A stretch of DNA of 8,131 nucleotides from Pseudomonadota bacterium (GCA_018896355.1 JAHIMW010000122.1:1-8131); one strand, 5' to 3'; positions 1 through 8,131 are shown, counted from the stretch's first letter. Notes: generated from the sequence alone by a model not told the origin. Made by a program: numbers and translations.

Positions 1-775
<775 letters not shown>

Positions 776-800
776 TTAAGCCCGCCAATTGTCCGTCTTG

Positions 801-1676
801 TTATCCTTTCGCCAGCGCCTCGGTGCCGCCCACGATGTCCATCAGTTCGGCGGTGATCGCCGATTGTCTTGCCTTGTTGTATTTGAGCGTCAGGTTCTGA
901 ATCAGATCCTCACAGTTCCGGGTCGCGTTGTCCATCGCCGCCATCCGGGCGCCGTTTTCCCCGGCGGATGTATCGACCAGCGCGCGGTAGATCAGGATAT
1001 GAACGTACATCGGGAGCAGTTTTCCCAGCAGGGCCTGCGCCGAGGGCTCGTAGATGGCATCGAGCAGATGGTCCGGTTCGCCCTTCTCCTTGTTTCCGAT
1101 TGCGGGGAGGGGGAAAAGCCGGGCTACGGTGGGTCGCTGGATGGCGACATTGATGAACTCGTTGTAGAGAAGGTAGAGCTCGTCGTACTCTTCGCCGACG
1201 AAGGGGGGAATAACATCTTCGGAGATCCGGACGGCAAGGCTCATGTCGAATTTTCCGAAAACATCGGGCCGGGCGTTGATGATTTTTGCCTTCTTCCGGA
1301 AGAAGTCCCGCCCTTTCCGGCCGATCGGGATGATCTCAACCTCGCGGCCTTCGTGCGTTTTCTCCCGGATAAATCGCTCGGTCGCCTTGATCAGGTTGTT
1401 GTTGAAGCCTCCACAGAGTCCGCGGTCGGAGGTCATGCAGATCACCCGAATCCGTTTCGGCTCCCGCACCGCCAGGAGCGGGTTGGATTCAGCGTCCACC
1501 TGGAGCGCGAGATGGTTCAGAACTTCCATGAACTTGGTTGCGTAGGGCCGGAAGTTCTCCATCCGCGTCTGGGCGGCCTTGAACTTCGAGGCGGCCACCA
1601 TGTTCATCGCCCGGGTAATCTGTCTGGTTTTCTGAACAGCGGTGATCTTCCGTTTAATGTCCTTGAGTGCGGCCAT
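801..1676 (-). CDS. atpG: ATP synthase F1 subunit gamma
   Basis: This is the central rotor shaft of F1, coupling c-ring rotation to the conformational changes of the alpha3beta3 head. The 291-residue product has the normal family length. Both ends carry the signature coiled-coil helices: the N-terminus contains KRKITAVQKTRQITRAMNMV followed by AASKFKAAQ, and the C-terminal helix contains NKARQSAITAELMDIVGG. The segment ICMTSDRGLCGGFNNNLIK in the N-terminal third is the typical gamma Rossmann-like strand and loop. The ATG at 1676 fits the family N-terminus and has a purine-rich AGGGAG-type binding site about 10 bases upstream. The gap to the upstream alpha gene is filled by a palindromic element (see 1697-1748), so gamma is separated from alpha by a strong potential RNA hairpin, which could tune its expression relative to the three-copy subunits. 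No defects were seen. Confidence 0.98.
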   Translation of the reverse strand: MAALKDIKRKITAVQKTRQITRAMNMVAASKFKAAQTRMENFRPYATKFMEVLNHLALQVDAESNPLLAVREPKRIRVICMTSDRGLCGGFNNNLIKATERFIREKTHEGREVEIIPIGRKGRDFFRKKAKIINARPDVFGKFDMSLAVRISEDVIPPFVGEEYDELYLLYNEFINVAIQRPTVARLFPLPAIGNKEKGEPDHLLDAIYEPSAQALLGKLLPMYVHILIYRALVDTSAGENGARMAAMDNATRNCEDLIQNLTLKYNKARQSAITAELMDIVGGTEALAKG

Positions 1677-1696
1677 TCAAACCTGCTCCCTTTATA

Positions 1697-1748
1697 ATTA
1701 GGGACAGATACCTATTTTCCTCGTAGAAAATAGGTATCTGTCCCTAAT
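1697..1748. repeat. Perfect palindromic REP/MITE-like element between atpA and atpG
   Basis: Bases 1697-1719 are the exact reverse complement of 1726-1748, giving 23-bp arms around a 6-base loop (ctcgta). The arm begins ATTAGGGACAGATACC and ends CTATTTTC. The element occupies nearly all of the 77-base gap: 5 bases from the alpha stop codon and 20 bases before the gamma start. No U-tract follows the hairpin on the transcribed strand, so a classical rho-independent terminator is unlikely. The core TAGGGACAGA...CCTATT is shared with the larger palindrome at 4394-4462, which argues for a dispersed repeat family and not a gene-specific structure. From memory, palindromes with GGGACAG-type cores are scattered in several deltaproteobacterial genomes and resemble REP elements mobilised by TnpA-REP (RAYT) enzymes; this was not checked here. 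Confidence 0.85.
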
Positions 1749-1753
1749 ATCGC

Positions 1754-3268
<1,515 letters not shown>

Positions 3269-3271
3269 GCG

Positions 3272-3817
3272 CTATATTTCCTCCCCCAAGAGATTCCGGA
3301 TGTTGTTCAGTTGCGTACGGACGCTGCCGTCATAAAGCGTATCCCCGACCCGGACGACAACGCCCCCTAAGAGGGAGCGGTCCTCCAGCACGGTCATCTC
3401 GACCTCCCTGTCGGTCAGTCTCTCCAGCCCGTTCTGAAGAAGTGCGGAGGTCTCATCGGTAAGCGGGAAAGCCGTCTTCACCGTGACCCGGACCTTCTTC
3501 AGGGCGATATCCATCAATTCCCGGTAGCAGCCCTGGATGTCGGACAGGATATCGATGCGTCGCTTGTCGACCAGCAGTTTCAGGAAATTGGAGGTCAGCG
3601 GGGAGATTTGGATCTTTTCCAGGAGCGACTCCACGACCGCCTTCTTGTCAGACAAAGCGAAGATCGGGTTGGCAAGAAATTCGCTCAGGTTTTTGTTTCC
3701 CTTGAGGATAGCGGAAAAACGTCCGAGCTCGTGGTAATAGTATTCATACCGCTTTTCCTCACCGGCGATTTTGAAAAAGGCCCGGGCATAACGCTTGGCG
3801 ATATTGCTGCTGATCAA
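3272..3817 (-). CDS. atpH: ATP synthase F1 subunit delta (OSCP), TTG start
   Basis: This is the connector between the top of the alpha3beta3 head and the b/b' peripheral stalk. I chose the TTG at 3817-3815 because it gives 181 residues, close to the usual 175-185, with the family-typical beginning MISSNIAKRYARAFF, and because GAGGG at 3829-3825 stands 7 bases upstream. An in-frame TTG at 3871 would add 18 residues (MSVKIDRRLCQLYYEGKQ) and overlap the b gene by 17 bases; that extension does not look like the family. The N-terminal helical bundle is followed by the C-terminal signature around residues 144-170, containing DRSLLGGVVVRVGDTLYDGS. The gene lies 37 bases after the b stop codon and 3 bases before the alpha start. 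Identity is firm; the start codon is moderately sure. Confidence 0.95.
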   Translation of the reverse strand: MISSNIAKRYARAFFKIAGEEKRYEYYYHELGRFSAILKGNKNLSEFLANPIFALSDKKAVVESLLEKIQISPLTSNFLKLLVDKRRIDILSDIQGCYRELMDIALKKVRVTVKTAFPLTDETSALLQNGLERLTDREVEMTVLEDRSLLGGVVVRVGDTLYDGSVRTQLNNIRNLLGEEI

Positions 3818-3824
3818 TTGTTTA

Positions 3825-3829
3825 CCCTC
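3825..3829 (-). promoter_or_regulatory. Ribosome binding site deciding the atpH start
   Basis: On the minus strand GAGGG stands 7 bases before the TTG at 3817. It supports that rare start codon over the upstream in-frame TTG at 3871. Confidence 0.55.
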
Positions 3830-3854
3830 GTAATAAAGTTGGCAAAGCCGCCGA

Positions 3855-4469
3855 TCAATTTTTACGGACAACCTTTTCGATATAATCCTGGACCATAGCC
3901 TCGTGATCTTCCACGCGGATGTTCTGCCGGAGGAGCCCCTCGGCCATCTGCGCGGAGAGACGGACCGCCTCGATCCGGAGCTGATGGCTCGACTTGTTGA
4001 ACTCCTGTTCCATGCGCGCCTGGGTCTCTTCCTTCATCTTTTCCGCTGCCTTCCGGGCCTCCCCGATGATCCGCTCCTTTTCGGTCAGCCCCTGGGCCTG
4101 GATCATCCGGGTGATCTCATCGATCTCGCCCGTCGCCTGGTCGAGTTTCGCGGCATATTCCCGGAACTTCTTCTCCGCATCCTCGCGGGCGGTTACAGCC
4201 TCGGCGAGGGAGGTCTTGATCCCTTCCTGCCGTCCGGCGAAAAATTCCTTCACCTTCTTAGCCGCCAACCAGTAGATGACGCCGGCCATGACGAGGAAGT
4301 TCAACAGCTTCCAGGCGAAACCGACCCAGCCCGGTCCTTCATGTCCTCCTTCTGCGCCGCCTCCGGAGGCATACGCCACGGTCAGATTAAATAGGAGATT
4401 AAATAGGGACAGAGCCCCTATTAATCCGGAATTAATAGGGGCTCTGTCCCTATTTAATCTCCCTCTCAT
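3855..4469 (-). CDS. atpF: ATP synthase F0 subunit b, with a palindromic element forming its N-terminal leader
   Basis: This is a peripheral stalk subunit that anchors the F1 head to the membrane. The 204-residue product has a transmembrane segment at about 49-70 (GFAWKLLNFLVMAGVIYWLA), then a long charged coiled-coil-like helix to the C-terminus (QNIRVEDHEAMVQDYIEKVV), typical of b. The ATG at 4469 overlaps the stop of the preceding b' gene (ATGA) and has AAGGAG 6 bases upstream at 4481-4476, so this start is well supported. The frame stays open upstream to 4904, but those codons are another frame of b'. Residues 3 to about 26 are encoded by the palindrome at 4394-4462. The region 1-34 looks like a signal peptide or extra membrane anchor: basic start MRGRLNRDR, hydrophobic core LIGALSLFNLLFNL, then VAYA before SGGGAEGG. 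Many deltaproteobacterial b subunits have, as I recall, a leader ending near ASGGG; here much of it is repeat-derived. Confidence 0.93.
   Translation of the reverse strand: MRGRLNRDRAPINSGLIGALSLFNLLFNLTVAYASGGGAEGGHEGPGWVGFAWKLLNFLVMAGVIYWLAAKKVKEFFAGRQEGIKTSLAEAVTAREDAEKKFREYAAKLDQATGEIDEITRMIQAQGLTEKERIIGEARKAAEKMKEETQARMEQEFNKSSHQLRIEAVRLSAQMAEGLLRQNIRVEDHEAMVQDYIEKVVRKN
4384..4407. repeat. 12-bp tandem duplication at the edge of the atpF palindrome
   Basis: AGATTAAATAGG occurs twice back to back (4384-4395 and 4396-4407), and its reverse complement occurs once at the other end of the palindrome (4449-4460). On the coding strand the two direct copies encode LFNL LFNL (residues 22-29 of b), a four-residue duplication in the hydrophobic leader. 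The duplication keeps the reading frame because it is 12 bases long. Confidence 0.85.
4394..4462. repeat. Perfect palindromic REP/MITE-like element inside the atpF coding sequence
   Basis: Bases 4394-4425 are the exact reverse complement of 4431-4462, giving 32-bp arms around a 5-base loop (ccgga). The arm contains AAATAGGGACAGAGCCCC then TATTAAT. The element is 69 bases, or 23 codons, and starts in codon 3 of atpF. It shares the core TAGGGACAGA...CCTATT with the palindrome at 1697-1748, with GCC in place of TA between the two halves of the core and longer outer arms. In the mRNA it can form a very stable hairpin starting about 5 bases after the A of the start ATG. Both strands are open in the matching frame and encode nearly the same peptide. 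Confidence 0.9.
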
Positions 4470-4894
4470 CGGAGACTCCTTCCAAGGACCTTTTCCGCAA
4501 TCTCGACGGACAGATTCTGAGACTGATCGATCAGAATCTTCCTGGCGGCAGCGATTTCTCCATCCATTTGGACACGGAAATGTTCCATGATCCCCGGAAG
4601 TTCGGCCCGGACCGCGTCGATGACGGTTTTGGCCTCCTCGGCGCCCTGCCCGATAATTTCGTTCTTCTGTTCGACGGCTGCCGCCTTTGCCTGACGGAGC
4701 TTCTCTTCGTAGGCGACCATCTTCTGTTCCACGCTCTCCTGGAGACGTTTGATCTCGCTTTCGGACTCCTCCAACTGTTTCTTCCGCCTGTCGATCATGC
4801 CGAGGATCGGCTTGTAGAGCAGGACATTCAAAATGAAGATCAGCAGAAGGAAATTGACGATCTGAATCCCCAGGGAATAATCGAGACTGACCAC
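4466..4894 (-). CDS. atpF': ATP synthase F0 subunit b' (first b-type subunit), GTG start
   Basis: This is the first of two b-type stalk subunits; b and b' are expected to pair as a heterodimer. The 142-residue product begins with a single membrane helix at about 8-27 (LGIQIVNFLLLIFILNVLLY), followed by the family motif YKPILGMIDRRKKQL and a long charged helix (EESESEIKRLQESVEQ onward), ending EKVLGRSLR. Its length fits b' proteins, which are shorter than standard b and lack a leader. The start is a GTG at 4894-4892 with AGGTGA-type complementarity about 7 bases upstream. It is the first atp gene in this operon: atpI, atpB and atpE are not upstream. Its stop overlaps the b start by ATGA, implying translational coupling. 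The symbol follows usual practice for two-b operons; some annotations call both genes atpF. Confidence 0.93.
   Translation of the reverse strand: MVSLDYSLGIQIVNFLLLIFILNVLLYKPILGMIDRRKKQLEESESEIKRLQESVEQKMVAYEEKLRQAKAAAVEQKNEIIGQGAEEAKTVIDAVRAELPGIMEHFRVQMDGEIAAARKILIDQSQNLSVEIAEKVLGRSLR
4476..4481 (-). promoter_or_regulatory. Ribosome binding site of atpF inside the end of the b' gene
   Basis: AAGGAG on the minus strand stands 6 bases before the ATG at 4469. It lies within the last codons of the preceding b' gene, whose TGA overlaps the ATG. The site fixes the atpF start upstream of the palindrome and so shows that the element is translated. Confidence 0.75.
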
Positions 4895-5018
4895 GGTCTG
4901 TCACCTCTTAATTGGATAACACGACTGACATGAGTAACGTTTTCGGATGATGACGCACAATGGCCACTGGCCGGCTACAAATACGCCGGAGTGCCTCTAT
5001 CTTATTCTTAGACCACTG
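4895..5018 (-). other. Intergenic leader between the bactofilin and the atp genes
   Basis: This 124-base gap is the longest in the window. It contains the b' ribosome binding site, a short interrupted inverted repeat (ccggc/gccgg around about 4970-4990) and the small palindrome GGCCACTGGCC near 4960-4975. I saw no stem followed by a T-tract, so no convincing terminator separates the bactofilin from the atp genes. A weak promoter candidate lies at its upstream edge. Confidence 0.5.
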
Positions 5019-5022
5019 TCAA
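4994..5022 (-). promoter_or_regulatory. Weak sigma70-like promoter candidate for the atp genes
   Basis: On the minus strand a perfect TTGACA (5022-5017) overlaps the bactofilin stop codon. A 17-base spacer leads to TAGAGG (4999-4994), which matches only three positions of the -10 consensus. The position, about 100 bases before the first atp start codon, is sensible, but the -10 is poor and the -35 match may be chance. Confidence 0.25.
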
Positions 5023-5420
5023 CATTTTTCACCGGCCGCTCTATTTTCGAGGGGAAGGGTATGGACCTCGGCATCACCGCGGATCATGTGGCAGGTTCCT
5101 TCGAAAAAGGCCCCTTCTTCCAAGGAGATGACGGGTGTGTTCAGGTCGCCCGTCACCTTGCCGGTCGAGTAGATGCAGATTTTCTTTTTGACATCGATCT
5201 GCCCGCGCATCTCGCCGCTCACCATGACGCTGTCCACGTGGATATCGGCCTCGATCTCGGCGCCTTCGCCGATGACCAGCGTGCCGTTGCCGAAGATGCT
5301 GCCCTTGAAATCACCATCGATCCGGACCGAACCGTTGAACATCAATTTGCCGGTGAATTCAGCCCCTTTCCCAAGAAAGGCCCGGATCTCTTCCTCTTCT
5401 TTTATCTTTTTAGCAAACAT
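5019..5420 (-). CDS. Bactofilin-family cytoskeletal protein
   Basis: Bactofilins (DUF583, polymer-forming cytoskeletal proteins) assemble into nucleotide-independent filaments at the inner membrane and often localise cell-wall enzymes. The 133-residue product is nearly all short beta-helix-like repeats: a start around FLGKGAEFTGKLMFNGSVRI, then DGDFKGSIFGNGTLVIGEGA, then rungs with regular glycines (VSGEMRGQIDV, STGKVTGDL, LEEGAFFEG). There is no transmembrane segment. The first residues, MFAKKIK, resemble the short N-terminal membrane-targeting sequence (MFxK...) that I recall from characterised bactofilins. The ATG at 5420 has GGGAGG about 10 bases upstream. It lies 47 bases after rodA on the same strand, so co-transcription with mrdA-rodA is likely and a role in cell shape or wall synthesis is inferred. 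The family call is strong; the specific role is not shown. Confidence 0.92.
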   Translation of the reverse strand: MFAKKIKEEEEIRAFLGKGAEFTGKLMFNGSVRIDGDFKGSIFGNGTLVIGEGAEIEADIHVDSVMVSGEMRGQIDVKKKICIYSTGKVTGDLNTPVISLEEGAFFEGTCHMIRGDAEVHTLPLENRAAGEKC

Positions 5421-5467
5421 CTTTTTTATCCCTCCCGAATGTCTGTGGATTTCGATTTACGAAGCCG

Positions 5468-6580
5468 TCATGATTGGAGAATGAACCTCCGTACGCTGAT
5501 ATTCAGCAGCACGCCGACGGCCGTCATCAGAACCACCATCGACGAACCGCCGTAACTCAGAAAAGGCAGCGGAATCCCGACCACCGGCAGGATTCCCAGG
5601 ACCATGCCGATGTTGATGAATACCTCCCCGAAGATCAGCATTGTGATCCCGAACGCGATCAGCGCCCCCGGATAATCCCTGGAGTGGATCATGATCTTCA
5701 GCCCCCAAAGAATCAGCGAAAAGAACATGGCGATCAGGATCATCCCCCCCAGGAAACCCCACTCCTCCGCAAAGACCGAAAAGACGAAGTCGGTCTGCTG
5801 TTCCGGCAGGAACTTGAGCTGGGTTTGTGAGCCTTTCAAAAATCCCTTGCCGAAGACTCCCCCCGAACCCACTGCGATCATAGACTGGATGATGTGGTAT
5901 CCCGATCCCAGCGGATCACGCTCGGGACCGAAGAAGGTGAGAATCCGCTCCTTCTGGTAATCCTTGAGAAAATACCAGCCGATGGGGGTCAGGATGAGGC
6001 CCCCGGCGCCGGCGATCAGCAGCGATCTCCAGTCCAGACCGACAAAGAAAACCATCGCGAGAAACAGGATCAGGAGGACCAGTGCCGTCCCCAGATCGGG
6101 CTGTTTCAGAATGAAAAAGAACGGGATGATCACGATCGTAAAAGGGATGAACAGTTCGGTCAGGTGATAACCCCGGCCGATCTGGTGGTGGTCAAAGTAT
6201 TTGGCGAGCGCCAGGATGATCGTCAGTTTGACCAGTTCCGACGGCTGGAAGGTGAATCCGTTGATTGCGATCCAGCGCTGAGAACCCCGTGTTGCATAAC
6301 CGGCAGTAAAGACGACGAGAAGGAGAACGATCGAGATACCGTAGATGATGTAGGCATGGCGGCAGAGAAAACGGTAATCGATAAAGAAAGCGACGGCCAT
6401 GCCCGCCAGTCCGATCAGGATCCACTGGAGCTGCTTGATGTAGAGCGGTGTTTGCCGGAAATCCGTAAGGCTGAAGCCGGTGCTGTAGATATTCAGCAAG
6501 CCGATACCGCTGATGATCAGGACCAGGATGAAGAGGGTCCAGTCAAAATTCAGGATGAGACGGCGGTCCAGTTTGATCAT
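5468..6580 (-). CDS. rodA: RodA, SEDS-family peptidoglycan glycosyltransferase
   Basis: RodA polymerises lipid II into glycan strands in the elongation complex, working with the class B transpeptidase PBP2. The 370-residue product is a polytopic membrane protein with about ten hydrophobic segments, starting with FDWTLFILVLIISGIGLL. Family motifs seen are GSQRWI at 99-104, QPSELVKL at 112-119, KQPDLGTALV at 159-168, the large extracytoplasmic loop segment FLPEQQTDFVFSVFAEEWGF at 257-276 with D264 at the position of the essential aspartate known in the family, and the C-terminal signature NIGMVLGILPVVGIPLPF then LSYGGSS (to 347). Length and motifs favour RodA over FtsW. The ATG at 6580 overlaps the PBP2 stop (ATGA), so the partners are translationally coupled. 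A bactofilin follows. The symbol mrdB is a synonym. Confidence 0.97.
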   Translation of the reverse strand: MIKLDRRLILNFDWTLFILVLIISGIGLLNIYSTGFSLTDFRQTPLYIKQLQWILIGLAGMAVAFFIDYRFLCRHAYIIYGISIVLLLVVFTAGYATRGSQRWIAINGFTFQPSELVKLTIILALAKYFDHHQIGRGYHLTELFIPFTIVIIPFFFILKQPDLGTALVLLILFLAMVFFVGLDWRSLLIAGAGGLILTPIGWYFLKDYQKERILTFFGPERDPLGSGYHIIQSMIAVGSGGVFGKGFLKGSQTQLKFLPEQQTDFVFSVFAEEWGFLGGMILIAMFFSLILWGLKIMIHSRDYPGALIAFGITMLIFGEVFINIGMVLGILPVVGIPLPFLSYGGSSMVVLMTAVGVLLNISVRRFILQS

Positions 6581-8131
6581 GGCTTTACAATATCCCGGAT
6601 CTCCGCAGCGTTTTGCGCCTGCTGCCGGGGCGGCTTCATTTTTTTCAGGGCGAAGTAGGTTTCGATAACTTTCCTGGCCACCGGGGCGGCCGCCGACCCG
6701 CCGTGACCGGCGTGTTCCAGGATGACCGCGACAACAATTTCCGGATTCCGATAAGGCGCGAAGCAGACGAAGAGGGCATGGTCCCGGAAATTGGCCGACA
6801 CCCGTTTTGCCTTCCGGGCCTTTTCATCCTGGGGAAGCCCGATCACCTGGGACGTTCCCGTCTTGCCGGCGACGTCTTCCTCTTTTCTCTTGAGGATATA
6901 CCCCGTTCCACCCTTCTCGTTCACCACCCCCCACAGGGCCTGGTTGATGAGCGCAATGGTCTGCGGGCGGACCGGCAGGACACCCTGTTTCTCCGGTCCG
7001 TATCTCTTTATGACATGTCCGTCCGAAGATTCAAGCTGTTTTACGAGCTGCGGCCGGTAAAGGGTGCCGCCGTTGGCCAGGGTCGCATACATGTTGGCGA
7101 GCTGGAGCGGCGTGACAAGGTTGAACCCCTGGCCGATGGCGATGGAAATCGTTTCCCCCTGCTGCCACGGTTCCTTCAGGCGGGAGAGCTTCCATTGTTT
7201 GGTCGGGATGAGCCCCCCCTTTTCCCTGGACAGTTCGATGCCGAGCGGCGCGCCGAGACCGAAGGCCCTGGCGTAATAGGCGATCCTGTCCACGCCCAGC
7301 ATCTTCCCCAGGTTGTAGAAATAGACGTCGCAGGACTCCACGATGGCGCGGTGGAGGTTAACGTTTCCGTGTCCCTTCTGCTGCCAGCAGCGGAAGGTCC
7401 GGTCTCCCATCTGGAAGGCGCCGTTGCAGTAGAAACTCGTTTCCGGGGTGATCAGCCCTTCTTCGAGGGCAGCGGCGGCGACGACGACCTTGTAGGTCGA
7501 TCCAGGCGGGTACTGTCCCGATATCGAGCGGTTCTCCATGGGATGCCGGGGATCGTTGGAAAGGCTCTCCCAGTCGTCGAAAGAGATCCCTACGTTGAAA
7601 AGGTTCGGGTCGAAGGAGGGTGAGCTAACCAGGGCGAGCACCGCCCCGCTGCGGGGGTCCAGAACCACAACCGCGCCCGCCCGGTTTCCGATGGCCGTCC
7701 ATGCCGCCTCCTGGAGCGCCGAATTAATGGTCAGGACGACGTTGTCGCCCGACTCCGCCGGGATCCTTCCGAGGGAACGGACCTCCTTACCGGCCACATT
7801 GACCTCAACCTGTTCGGCGCCGTTTTTTCCCCGGAGGTGGTCATCGAGGAATTTTTCGATGCCGAATTTACCGATGATATCGCCCGGTGCGAGATGCAAA
7901 GGAATGTTCCGATCAAGGTCTTTCCGGCTGACTTCTCCGGTGAAACCGATGATCTGTGCGGTCATCTCCCCGTTCAGGTACTGCCTGACGGGCGTCACCT
8001 CGGTCACCACGCCGGGAAGTTCAAGGGCATGTGTTTCCACCACGGCAAGTTTTTCCATGCTGATGTTCCGTTCAAGCATAACGGGCACGAAGGGCTTTAC
8101 GCGGTTCGAGGGAGACGTAAGAGCGGAAATC
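6577..8131 (-). CDS. mrdA: Penicillin-binding protein 2 (5'-truncated by window edge)
   Basis: PBP2 is the class B transpeptidase that crosslinks glycan strands made by RodA during cell elongation. The frame is open to the window edge: codons before the GTG at 8088 continue ISALTSPSNRVKPFV, which fits the family, so the true start with its membrane anchor (roughly 110 residues) lies outside. The 517 visible residues include the pedestal domain and a complete transpeptidase domain with the active-site SxxK (STYK, within PPGSTYKVVVAAA, about 7500-7489), the SxN-equivalent SCD (in ESCDVYFYNLG, about 7335-7327) and KTG (in AGKTGTSQ, about 6864-6856). SCD in place of SxN is, to my knowledge, common in PBP2. 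The stop overlaps the rodA start. The order mrdA-rodA is the classic elongasome arrangement; mreBCD would be expected further upstream but cannot be seen. Confidence 0.97.
   Translation of the reverse strand, partial: ISALTSPSNRVKPFVPVMLERNISMEKLAVVETHALELPGVVTEVTPVRQYLNGEMTAQIIGFTGEVSRKDLDRNIPLHLAPGDIIGKFGIEKFLDDHLRGKNGAEQVEVNVAGKEVRSLGRIPAESGDNVVLTINSALQEAAWTAIGNRAGAVVVLDPRSGAVLALVSSPSFDPNLFNVGISFDDWESLSNDPRHPMENRSISGQYPPGSTYKVVVAAAALEEGLITPETSFYCNGAFQMGDRTFRCWQQKGHGNVNLHRAIVESCDVYFYNLGKMLGVDRIAYYARAFGLGAPLGIELSREKGGLIPTKQWKLSRLKEPWQQGETISIAIGQGFNLVTPLQLANMYATLANGGTLYRPQLVKQLESSDGHVIKRYGPEKQGVLPVRPQTIALINQALWGVVNEKGGTGYILKRKEEDVAGKTGTSQVIGLPQDEKARKAKRVSANFRDHALFVCFAPYRNPEIVVAVILEHAGHGGSAAAPVARKVIETYFALKKMKPPRQQAQNAAEIRDIVKP

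Noticed and set aside
789..1697. 302-codon plus-strand open frame opposite atpG
   Set aside because: Antisense shadow produced by GC-rich codon bias; no family resemblance, while the minus strand encodes an unmistakable gamma subunit.
1697..1748. Rho-independent terminator between atpA and atpG
   Set aside because: The stem is strong, but no U-tract follows it on the transcribed strand, and termination here would cut off the essential gamma and beta genes.
4470..4904. Possible 349-residue version of the b subunit extending upstream to 4904
   Set aside because: The extra 145 residues are an alternate frame of the b' gene, rich in Arg, Gly and Ser and unlike any b subunit. The ATG at 4469 has its own binding site and ATGA overlap.
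5894..6658. 254-codon plus-strand open frame opposite rodA
   Set aside because: Very rich in Asp, Glu, Gln and Arg, the typical reverse of hydrophobic membrane-protein codons; no independent support.
6577..8088. PBP2 gene starting at the GTG at 8088
   Set aside because: The frame continues open to the window edge with family-like sequence, and the protein would lack its membrane anchor and part of the pedestal; the gene is partial instead.

Overview
The window is a densely packed bacterial chromosomal segment in which every supported gene reads on the minus strand. In transcription order it carries the end of a cell-wall elongation cluster (mrdA/PBP2, rodA, a bactofilin) followed by the F1 part of an ATP synthase operon (b', b, delta, alpha, gamma, beta). 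The GC-rich coding, the paired b-type genes at the head of an atp operon lacking atpI-atpB-atpE, and the nearby bactofilin and elongasome genes fit an anaerobic Desulfobacterota (former Deltaproteobacteria), probably in or near the Syntrophia/Syntrophobacterales. This placement is inferred from gene order and protein style, not from a database search.

Region by region (minus-strand order, high to low coordinates): 8131-6577 is PBP2 without its N-terminus, cut by the window edge. 6580-5468 is RodA, overlapping PBP2 by ATGA. 5420-5019 is a small bactofilin. A 124-base gap (5018-4895) holds the 5' leader of the atp genes and at best a weak promoter. 4894-4466 is b', 4469-3855 is b, 3817-3272 is delta, 3268-1754 is alpha, 1676-801 is gamma, and 739-1 is the first 246 codons of beta. 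Gaps are short and two pairs overlap by ATGA, so the two clusters look like one or two polycistronic units. PBP2 and RodA form the transpeptidase/glycosyltransferase pair of the rod elongation complex, and a bactofilin is a plausible scaffold for it. The atp genes encode the catalytic head (alpha, beta, gamma), the connector (delta) and the peripheral stalk (b, b'); the membrane a and c subunits and epsilon are not in the window.

The unexpected structure is a pair of related, perfectly palindromic elements inside the atp operon. One (23-bp arms, 6-base loop) fills the alpha-gamma gap. The other (32-bp arms, 5-base loop) lies inside the coding sequence of b, from its third codon, and stays in frame. 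It appears to supply most of the protein's N-terminal leader and, because of its symmetry, encodes nearly the same peptide on both strands. The two share the core TAGGGACAGA...CCTATT and look like members of a dispersed REP/MITE-like family. I saw no tRNA, rRNA, CRISPR array, transposase gene or convincing rho-independent terminator. Apart from the palindromes this is a conventional housekeeping region.
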